A stretch of 64,000 nucleotides of DNA from CALNYX01 sp942490925 (GTDB lineage Bacteria; Chlamydiota; Chlamydiia; Chlamydiales; JAAKFR01), in assembly GCA_942490925.1 (NCBI GenBank), contig CALNYX010000017.1, forward strand, positions 310,001-374,000, written 5' to 3'. The notes below the pieces were generated by a model. The model was not told the origin of the DNA and did no database searches. It saw only the letters and a program-made list of their open reading frames with translations. Made by a program: the position numbers and the translations under genes. Positions 57,943 to 64,000 of the stretch are shown piece after piece (positions within the stretch are counted from its first letter, which is position 1; every line of letters starts with the position of its first letter).

Positions 57943-59514
57943 TTAGATTAATCTCCATCGATCTCCGTCAGCCTCAATCATCTCATCCGCAGCTTTTGGC
58001 CCCCATGTTCCTGATTGGTAATTCGGGAAGTCACTTGGAGGCGTTTCAGCCCAGCGTTCCAATACTGGAGTAATCCATTTCCAAGAGGCAAGCACTTCAT
58101 CACCACGAGCAAAGAGGGTTCCATCTCCAAGGATACAGTCGCAGATCAAACGTTCGTACGCTTCTGGAGGTGTCAAACCAAAGTAAGAGCCGTAGCGGAA
58201 ATCCATCTTGACTGGTTGAATCGGACTAGAAGGTCCAGGAACTTTCGTATTGATTCTAAGAGAGATTCCTTCATCCGGTTGAATACGTAAGACAAGTACG
58301 TTATGCGCATTTTTCTTGCCACCACGCGTAAAGAGGATCCCTGGAACTTCCTTAAAGACAATAGCAACTTCTGTTGCCCGTTTTGGAAGACGTTTGCCTG
58401 CACGTAGATAGAAAGGAACACCTGCCCAACGCCAGTTGTCAATATAGAGCTTAAGTGCTGCAAATGTTTCCATGCACGACTGTGGATCTACATTATTCTC
58501 TTCTCTGTAACCAATTGCACTCTCACCATCAACAAACCCAGGACCATATTGGCCACGCACCACGTATTTGCTGAAATTCTCCATGTCAATAGGACGCAAA
58601 GCATGTAGAACTTTCACCTTCTCATCACGAATAGCATTTGCATCCAGACTCACAGGAGGTTCCATTGCAATGAGTGAAAGGAGTTGCATCATGTGGTTTT
58701 GGACAATATCGCGTAAGATTCCCGCCTCCTCAAAGAAGGCTCCACGCGTTCCAATTCCAATCTCCTCACCAACAGTGATTTGAACATGCTCAACATAGTG
58801 ATTGTTCCAAAAGGCTTCGAAAAGCGCATTGGCAAAACGAAAGACCATGATATTTTGAACCGTCTCTTTTCCCAGATAGTGGTCAATCCGATAGATTTGA
58901 CTCTCAGCGAGATGATTCATTGTAAATTGTTGTAGCTCAACACCAGACTGATAGTTGTGCCCAAAAGGTTTTTCAATGATGACACGGGACCATTTGTCTT
59001 GAACTTTTTGAGTATCGTAGATTAGTCCACCTTTATTGAGATTCTCAATGATATGCGGAAAAAAGCTCGGTTGCGTTGAGAGATAGAAAACACGATTTCC
59101 TTTAGTCCCCAATTGCTTATCTAAATCTTCTAAAACAGTTTTAAGTTTTGCATATCCATCAGCATCATCGAAGTTAGACTGATGGTAGAAGATCTGATTA
59201 TGGAAGGTATTCCAGAGATCTTCATCAACAGGTTTGACTCGTGAAAATTTGCTAATAGCCTCGTGCATTTCATTGCGAAAGTCGTCATGACTTTTAGGGC
59301 GCCTTGCAAACCCAACACAGGCAAAGTGATTTGGCAGCTGGCCATCGCGCGCAAGATTATATAGCGCAGGGATGAGCTTTCTAGCTGTTAAGTCTCCTGT
59401 GGCACCGAAGATAACGACGATGCACGGATCGATTGCCTTTGTGGAATCGCCATCTTCAGCGAGGGGATTTTCAAAGTTGATTGTTGTGACATTGGGAATG
59501 GGATGATCTTCCAT
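57943..59514 (-). CDS. zwf: Glucose-6-phosphate 1-dehydrogenase
   Basis: Oxidises glucose-6-phosphate with NADP, first step of the oxidative pentose phosphate pathway. The 523-residue protein has the cofactor motif VIFGATGDLTARKL, the substrate-binding RIDHYLGKETVQN, and IIEKPFGHN. An N-terminal extension of about 25 residues precedes the Rossmann fold. It leads the zwf-opcA-pgl operon and follows ruvX after 36 bp. Confidence 0.95.
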   Translation of the reverse strand: MEDHPIPNVTTINFENPLAEDGDSTKAIDPCIVVIFGATGDLTARKLIPALYNLARDGQLPNHFACVGFARRPKSHDDFRNEMHEAISKFSRVKPVDEDLWNTFHNQIFYHQSNFDDADGYAKLKTVLEDLDKQLGTKGNRVFYLSTQPSFFPHIIENLNKGGLIYDTQKVQDKWSRVIIEKPFGHNYQSGVELQQFTMNHLAESQIYRIDHYLGKETVQNIMVFRFANALFEAFWNNHYVEHVQITVGEEIGIGTRGAFFEEAGILRDIVQNHMMQLLSLIAMEPPVSLDANAIRDEKVKVLHALRPIDMENFSKYVVRGQYGPGFVDGESAIGYREENNVDPQSCMETFAALKLYIDNWRWAGVPFYLRAGKRLPKRATEVAIVFKEVPGILFTRGGKKNAHNVLVLRIQPDEGISLRINTKVPGPSSPIQPVKMDFRYGSYFGLTPPEAYERLICDCILGDGTLFARGDEVLASWKWITPVLERWAETPPSDFPNYQSGTWGPKAADEMIEADGDRWRLI

Positions 59515-59550
59515 GCTAACCTAATTGTTGCTTCATCTCTTCCCATTGAA

Positions 59551-59973
59551 TCAAATTAAGCTTTGAGAGTCCAGATAACTTTGTAACAAAATAACTGCAG
59601 CAACAGTATCAACGACTTTGGCGCGTTTTTTTCGACTCATCCCACTCGATTGCAATGTACGCTGTGCTTGAACAGAGGTTAGTCGCTCATCCCACAGGAC
59701 AATTGGAATCTCCGTTTTCGTCTGCAGCAGCTCTTTGAAATGCTTCACCTCATCAGACAAGAAACTCATTTTGCCATCCATATGGAGAGGATTGCCGAGG
59801 ACAATTTTTTCAACATCATGTTCTTCAATCAGTTGTAGAATCTTCTTGCAAGTTTCCTCAGAGTTTTTTCCAACTAAGATCTTTCCAAAAGAAGAAGCAA
59901 TGATTTTTCGCTCATCAGAAAAAGCAATTCCAATCCGCTTGAGACCAAAATCAACCCCCATCAAACGGCTCAT
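59551..59973 (-). CDS. ruvX: RuvX/YqgF-family putative Holliday junction resolvase / rRNA nuclease
   Basis: A 140-residue RNase H-fold protein with MGVDFGLKRIGIAFSD at the start, IVLGNPLHMDGK in the middle and VLWDERLTSVQA towards the end, the acidic residues being the expected metal ligands. YqgF is needed for 16S rRNA 5' processing in E. coli. Its ATG overlaps the pyrG stop by 4 bp. Confidence 0.9.
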   Translation of the reverse strand: MSRLMGVDFGLKRIGIAFSDERKIIASSFGKILVGKNSEETCKKILQLIEEHDVEKIVLGNPLHMDGKMSFLSDEVKHFKELLQTKTEIPIVLWDERLTSVQAQRTLQSSGMSRKKRAKVVDTVAAVILLQSYLDSQSLI

Positions 59974-61562
59974 GCTTTCTCCCGAATCATAGCGCCGACA
60001 AAATCACGGAAAAGTGGATGCGGCTGAGTAGGACGTGATTTGAATTCTGGATGAAACTGCACACCAACCATCCAAGGATGATCCTTAATTTCAGCAATTT
60101 CACAAAGCGAGTCTTTTTCAAAGATACCCGATAATATAAGGCCTAATTTTTCCGCTTCATCTTTATAACGATTGTTAAATTCGTAGCGATGGCGGTGCCG
60201 CTCAGAGATTGAAACAGATTGGTAAGCTCGATAAGCTTTGGATCCTTCGGATAGAGTACAGGGATAAGCTCCAAGTCGCATGGTGCCACCCATATCTTCG
60301 ATATTCTGCTGCTCACTCAATAGAGAAATCACAGGTTCGGCCGTTTTGGGATCCATTTCAGTTGAGTTTGCACCTGCCCGTTTTAGGACATTTCGAGCAA
60401 ACTCGACAACAAGCACTTGCATGCCTAGACAGATGCCAAAGTAGGGGATTTTATGTTCACGACACAAACGCGCCGCTTCAATTTTTCCTTCCCAGCCACG
60501 CTCACCAAATCCACCAGGCACCAAACAGCCATCACACTCTTTCAAAACTGCAATCTCTTCAGGCTTATCTGATTCAATCGTTTTGATGATCAATTCATAG
60601 CCCGCAGCAAGCGCTCCATGATTCAATGCTTCAAAGACAGACTTGTAAGCATCTTGATGCTGCAGATATTTCCCTACAATCCCAACAGTGACCTTTCCCT
60701 TAGGCGAGCGAACGGTTTCAACAAGTGCTTGCCACTCACTCAAGTCGATCTCGCCATTTGGAAGATCAAGAGCTTTGCAAATATGCGCATCAACTCCAGC
60801 CTTGTGCAAATCTAGAGGAACTTCATAGATCGATTCCTGCGCATCTGGAGCATCAAAGACAGCAGCTTTTGGCACATTGCAAAAAAGACTAATTTTGCTC
60901 TTAATCTCATCAGCCAACATCTTTTCACTACGGCACAAAATCATATCAGGCACAATACCAATGCTACGTAAGGTTTGCACCGAGTGTTGAGAAGGTTTTG
61001 ATTTCACTTCCCCAGCAGCCTTAAGGTAGGGGACATAGGTCATATGGATGTTCAAACAGTTAGAATTTTCATAACGAAATTGACGGATAGCCTCTAAGAA
61101 CGGAAGTGATTCAATATCTCCAATTGTTCCGCCGATTTCGACCAAAACAAGCTCAGCATCCGCCATCTCTCCACACTGAGTGATACGCCGCTTGATCTCA
61201 TCAGTGATGTGTGGAATCACTTGCACCGTTTTTCCAAGATAGTCGCCACGTCTCTCACGGCGGATGACTGTTTCATACGTCTGTCCAGATGTCGCAATAG
61301 AAGCTTTTGAGAGAGGAGAGTTTGTGTAGCGGTAGTAGTGTCCAAGATCGAGATCAGTCTCAGCGCCATCATCCGTGACATAGACCTCTCCATGTTCAAA
61401 AGGATTCATCGTGCCAGGATCAACATTGAGATAGGGATCGAGCTTCAACATCGCAAGCTTGACACCCTTCTTCTCTAAAAGCATCGCAAGAGAGGCTAGA
61501 GTGAGTCCCTTCCCTAACGAGGAGACAACTCCCCCGGTAATGAAGATATATTTTCTTTGCAT
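59970..61562 (-). CDS. pyrG: CTP synthase
   Basis: Makes CTP from UTP, ATP and glutamine. The 530-residue protein has the synthase start KYIFITGGVVSSLGKGLTLA, LDLGHYYRY, and the glutamine amidotransferase nucleophile in PYFGICLGMQ, with the late GVQFHPEFKSRP triad histidine and glutamate. It overlaps kdsB by 49 bp and ruvX by 4 bp, so all three are co-transcribed. Confidence 0.95.
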   Translation of the reverse strand: MQRKYIFITGGVVSSLGKGLTLASLAMLLEKKGVKLAMLKLDPYLNVDPGTMNPFEHGEVYVTDDGAETDLDLGHYYRYTNSPLSKASIATSGQTYETVIRRERRGDYLGKTVQVIPHITDEIKRRITQCGEMADAELVLVEIGGTIGDIESLPFLEAIRQFRYENSNCLNIHMTYVPYLKAAGEVKSKPSQHSVQTLRSIGIVPDMILCRSEKMLADEIKSKISLFCNVPKAAVFDAPDAQESIYEVPLDLHKAGVDAHICKALDLPNGEIDLSEWQALVETVRSPKGKVTVGIVGKYLQHQDAYKSVFEALNHGALAAGYELIIKTIESDKPEEIAVLKECDGCLVPGGFGERGWEGKIEAARLCREHKIPYFGICLGMQVLVVEFARNVLKRAGANSTEMDPKTAEPVISLLSEQQNIEDMGGTMRLGAYPCTLSEGSKAYRAYQSVSISERHRHRYEFNNRYKDEAEKLGLILSGIFEKDSLCEIAEIKDHPWMVGVQFHPEFKSRPTQPHPLFRDFVGAMIREKA

Positions 61563-62290
61563 AACATTTTCTCAACTTTTTTTAAGTCTTCTGGTGTGTC
61601 AATACCGATTCCGTCCTCTTCGACAATACTGACATGAATCGGATAGCCACTCTCTAAAATTTTCAACTGTTCAAGATCTTCAATCTGTTGTAAGCGCGTC
61701 TTATTCATCTCTACATACTTAAGCAAGAATTCCTTGCGATAGCAGTAGACACCAATATGTCGATAAAAAGCGTGCACCTTCTTAGGATTACTTGGAAAGG
61801 GGATTGGAGCTCTACTAAAATAGAGGGCACGACCACTTGCATCGTAGACACATTTAACGGCTGAAGGATCGAAAATCTGCTGATGATCTGTAATTTTTGC
61901 AATCGGAGTTGTAACTACAGCCTCTTCATTTTCAATCATTTGAGTGATAAGAGCGTCGATAGTCTCTGGGGAAATACAAGGCTCATCAGCTTGGATATTG
62001 ACGACAATATCCGCATCTAGAGCTCCCTTTTGTACTGCCTCTGCAATTCGGTCAGTTCCCGTCATATGCTCTTTACTTGTCATCACCACATCTGCCCCAA
62101 ATGCTTTGGCATGCTCAAAGATACGCTCATCATCGGTTGCGATCAGGATTTTTTCAATCAACTTAGATTTAGTGACTTGATCATAAGTTCTTTGGAGCAG
62201 AGATTTACCCAGGAGATTTTTGAGAACTTTGCCTGGAAGGCGAGAGCTCTGAAAACGGGCAGGAATAACAGCAGTCACAACGTTTGGCAT
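61514..62290 (-). CDS. kdsB: 3-deoxy-manno-octulosonate cytidylyltransferase
   Basis: Activates Kdo as CMP-Kdo for lipopolysaccharide. The 258-residue protein has AVIPARFQSSRLPGKVL, IATDDERIFEHA, HMTGTDRIAEA, VNIQADEPCISPE and YRHIGVYCYRKEFL, the KdsB set. It stands directly upstream of pyrG, which supplies its CTP, and the two overlap by 49 bp at kdsB's C-terminal end. Confidence 0.95.
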   Translation of the reverse strand: MPNVVTAVIPARFQSSRLPGKVLKNLLGKSLLQRTYDQVTKSKLIEKILIATDDERIFEHAKAFGADVVMTSKEHMTGTDRIAEAVQKGALDADIVVNIQADEPCISPETIDALITQMIENEEAVVTTPIAKITDHQQIFDPSAVKCVYDASGRALYFSRAPIPFPSNPKKVHAFYRHIGVYCYRKEFLLKYVEMNKTRLQQIEDLEQLKILESGYPIHVSIVEEDGIGIDTPEDLKKVEKMLCKENISSLPGELSPR

Positions 62291-62369
62291 AGAAAGAGGG
62301 TAGTTGAACAGAAGAAAAACCGCAAGAACATCTTATAAATAATTTAGTAACAAATAATTAAAAAATTAC

Positions 62370-62397
62370 TTATTTAAATCATGTGATTAGTTACAAT
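62370..62397 (+). promoter_or_regulatory. Promoter of the 199-residue exported protein
   Basis: TTATTT (62370-62375), 16 bp and TACAAT (62392-62397) give a leader of about 23 nt with AAGG before the ATG at 62427. Confidence 0.4.
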
Positions 62398-62426
62398 TGA
62401 GTAAAAGACGGTAAATTAAGGTTATT

Positions 62427-63026
62427 ATGAAAAACAATATTATCTTGAATATCCTGGCTTGCGGATTAGTACTCTCTTCTCCTTTGCTGGCATTTTCCTA
62501 CAGCAACAATACAACAAAACAACAAACTAATTGGAAGCCATTTACGTCTACAAAGAGCAATTTTACGATTGATTTTCCGGGTGAGCCGGAGCATATCGAG
62601 CAAACAATTGAGATTCCAAAGACAGATCTTTCAATTGCTTACCATACATTTATCAGTGAGCCTAACGAGAATATGGTTTATGTCGTTTCAGTTTGGGATT
62701 ATCCAAGTGAAATCGACATGTCAAAGCCAGAACTCAATCTTCAAGATGGTTTTGGTGGTATGCTTTCAGCTCTTCCAGGCTCTGAAGTGCTTTCAATGAA
62801 TATGGGTGAAACTAACGGGTTTAAATCACTCGAATTTTTAGTGAAGAATGAAGATATTTACTTTCAGGGGAAGTTGATCCTGGTGAACAACACCCTTTAC
62901 CAAGTGTTTACAGTTTATAAGAGTGACGAGCAGAAGAACGTTGATTACGACCATTTCATCGGCTCATTCAAGTTGCTTAAGGCAGACAAAGTGCCTGTCA
63001 AAAAAGCCAAGCGTATGAGCGTCTAA
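62427..63026 (+). CDS. Exported protein of unknown function, 199 aa
   Basis: It starts with a signal peptide (MKNNIILNILACGLVLSS, cleavage near FSYS) and then a single alpha/beta domain: FTSTKSNFTIDFPGEPEH, IAYHTFISEPNENMVYVVS, VNNTLYQVFTVYKSDEQ and a closing FIGSFKLL. The pattern (FTIDFPG ... YxVxVVxY ... FxxSFxLL) is common in small periplasmic or surface proteins of unknown role. The C terminus is basic (KKAKRMSV). A strong terminator follows. Confidence 0.65.
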   Translation: MKNNIILNILACGLVLSSPLLAFSYSNNTTKQQTNWKPFTSTKSNFTIDFPGEPEHIEQTIEIPKTDLSIAYHTFISEPNENMVYVVSVWDYPSEIDMSKPELNLQDGFGGMLSALPGSEVLSMNMGETNGFKSLEFLVKNEDIYFQGKLILVNNTLYQVFTVYKSDEQKNVDYDHFIGSFKLLKADKVPVKKAKRMSV

Positions 63027-63071
63027 TACTACTCGTAAAAAGTTCCTCCTAGGGGTTGTTATTCAAAAATG

Positions 63072-63098
63072 GGCAGATCTTCGGATCTGCCTTTTTTA
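63072..63098 (+). terminator. Rho-independent terminator with UUCG loop
   Basis: GGCAGATC-TTCG-GATCTGCC (63072-63091) followed by TTTTTT. The convergent doxX gene may share it. Confidence 0.85.
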
Positions 63099-63560
63099 TA
63101 GGCTACGGCCGTAGACGGAACGTTCAATCCAGTAGTCAATTGAGAAGAAGCCAGACCCGAAACAACAGACGATCAACGAGGCATAGAGATAGAGGAAAGG
63201 GGGTTGTTCAAAGAAGACTGTCGGGGCAATAAAGAAGTTGATGAGAGCAACTGAATGGGCTGTAGCATAAGCCACAATGAATAGAGCGATTAAAAAAAGA
63301 GTGGAGATTCGGCTCCAGAGACCAAGAACAAGTGAAATGCCTCCGACGAGCTCAATGAGTCCTGCTAGCCATGCGCTGAAACCTGGCCAGGGGATGTTAA
63401 GCGTCGCAAAAAAATGAGTCACCTCCGATAGGTTAAGCCATTTTCCAAAGCCAGCAACGATCAGCAGACCGCCCCAGTAGAGACGGATGGCAAGAAGGAG
63501 GAAGTGGCGAAAGAAATTTTCACCTTTAACTAAATTACGGTAAGTATTTTTTGAACTCAT
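63096..63560 (-). CDS. DoxX-family membrane protein
   Basis: A 154-residue protein with four helices and the DoxX pattern RLYWGGLLIVAGFGKWLN, GLIELVGGISLVLGL and LYASLIVCCFGSG. DoxX proteins occur in quinone-linked and thiosulfate or oxidative-stress contexts; here there is no partner. It converges on the exported protein across a shared terminator. Confidence 0.75.
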   Translation of the reverse strand: MSSKNTYRNLVKGENFFRHFLLLAIRLYWGGLLIVAGFGKWLNLSEVTHFFATLNIPWPGFSAWLAGLIELVGGISLVLGLWSRISTLFLIALFIVAYATAHSVALINFFIAPTVFFEQPPFLYLYASLIVCCFGSGFFSIDYWIERSVYGRSL

Positions 63561-63610
63561 GCCAAACTGTATAACAGAGAGTTGAAATATTTGAAAATAT
63601 AAAAAATCAG

Positions 63611-63639
63611 TTAATTTTTTCAGTTAGCTCTGCTACAAT
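63611..63639 (+). promoter_or_regulatory. Promoter of the edge Inc-like gene
   Basis: TTAATT (about 63611-63616), 17 bp and TACAAT (63634-63639) end 8 nt before the ATG at 63648, another apparently leaderless arrangement. Confidence 0.45.
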
Positions 63640-63647
63640 GCCAGTCT

Positions 63648-64000
63648 ATGAATGGAGTAGCGGTACATATTTCTTGCGGTCCAAATACCAAGTATTTGAG
63701 CCAACCTTATTATCAAGCAGCATTAGTTGCGACAGTGGCTTTAGGCATCATTGCTACAGCATTAGCGGTGACTCAGTTTTATCCTGGTTCGATGCAATTT
63801 TATGCATCGGTAGCCGTTTCTGGAACAGGGTTTACGCTCTTTGCGCTTCTAGTGATTCGTGGTTGTATTTCCAGAGAAATTGTTTCAGAAGAGCCAAAGG
63901 GAAATGGCACAGATCATGAGCTGCCTCCACAAGAAGAGCAACCTCTAAGAGGACCAACACCGCCTCCACAAGAAGAGCAACCTCCAAGAGAACCAACGCC
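63648..64000 (+). CDS. Inc-like membrane protein with a proline-rich repeat tail (3' end outside window)
   Basis: The frame opens at ATG 63648 and is still open at the right edge (117 codons). It starts MNGVAVHISCGPNTKYLSQP, then has two adjacent hydrophobic helices (AALVATVALGIIATALAVT, about 25-43; ASVAVSGTGFTLFALLVI, about 52-70) without a signal peptide, the Inc-type bilobed pattern. A hydrophilic tail follows with a 13-residue repeat, PPQEEQPLRGPTP then PPQEEQPPREPTP, encoded by a 39-bp tandem repeat from 63924. Such PxxP-rich tails can bind host SH3 or similar domains. The total length is unknown. Confidence 0.55.
   Translation, partial: MNGVAVHISCGPNTKYLSQPYYQAALVATVALGIIATALAVTQFYPGSMQFYASVAVSGTGFTLFALLVIRGCISREIVSEEPKGNGTDHELPPQEEQPLRGPTPPPQEEQPPREPT

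Noticed and set aside
1..64000. CRISPR array, tRNA or rRNA genes
   Set aside because: No regularly spaced direct repeats were seen; gaps long enough for RNA genes hold palindromes or AT-rich text without a cloverleaf or rRNA signature that I can recognise.

Overview
The window looks like chromosome of an environmental chlamydia (phylum Chlamydiota, probably a Parachlamydiales-type lineage). Three conserved blocks resemble those of Chlamydia from memory: tmk, gyrA, gyrB and a DUF721 gene; kdsB, pyrG, ruvX, zwf and pgl; and an oppABCDF cluster beside tsaD. Alongside them are short proteins with two-part hydrophobic domains like inclusion membrane (Inc) proteins, and lineage genes of the DASS carrier, BrnQ, DsbA/DsbB and TGT types. 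Unlike Chlamydia, it carries a trehalose cluster, an OpcA gene and an accessory island. No tRNA, rRNA or CRISPR array was seen.

Layout. 1-1.7 kb: end of an amino-acid binding protein, a broken small exported peptide, an alpha/beta hydrolase and a small hypothetical gene. 1.8-9.3 kb: treS-mak, treY, treZ, followed by an Inc-like gene. 9.8-18.3 kb: housekeeping genes (RluA-type synthase, FAM173-like methyltransferase, adk, dsbA-dsbB, a GGQ release-factor paralogue, tkt, an epimerase with a VKOR-domain membrane protein). 18.3-21 kb: a long palindrome, an orphan AbiEi-type regulator, an ankyrin protein and a GNAT enzyme. 20.9-25.6 kb: tgt with yhhQ (queuine salvage), a catalytic-only aspartokinase and a 607-residue unknown. 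25.6-32.4 kb: dciA-like, gyrB, gyrA, tmk and holB, tightly packed. 32.4-37.7 kb: an accessory region with Fic, an SGNH-fold protein with an Inc-like hydrophobic pair, a caspase-like cysteine protease homologue and an AAA/DUF4143 ATPase, bounded by repeated gene ends. 37.6-45.7 kb: SDR enzyme, esterase, exported SOD, dicarboxylate carrier, a possible type III translocator-like protein, DUF1186, cyclophilin and BrnQ. 45.7-55.1 kb: oppABCDF with two oppA genes and an unrelated 726-residue gene between them. 55-62.3 kb: tsaD, pgl, opcA, zwf, ruvX, pyrG and kdsB. 62.4-64 kb: an exported protein, DoxX and a partial Inc-like gene running off the edge.

Points that stand out. First, 33.5-37.7 kb reads as a tandemly duplicated Fic/SDR locus into which a low-GC pair of candidate effectors was placed. 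Second, several intergenic regions are almost wholly long imperfect palindromes: 157 bp, about 262 bp with a 162-bp core, and 330 bp with a 161-bp core. One of them seems to be a transposon-like hairpin inserted in the loop of another hairpin. Third, six mostly accessory genes have a -10-like hexamer 6-9 nt before the start codon, implying leaderless mRNAs; in three of them a palindrome covers the promoter and the protein has a winged-helix-like domain. Fourth, the maltokinase half of TreS-Mak lacks its catalytic aspartate. All coordinates come from reading the sequence by eye; no database search or folding was run, and GC comparisons are impressions.
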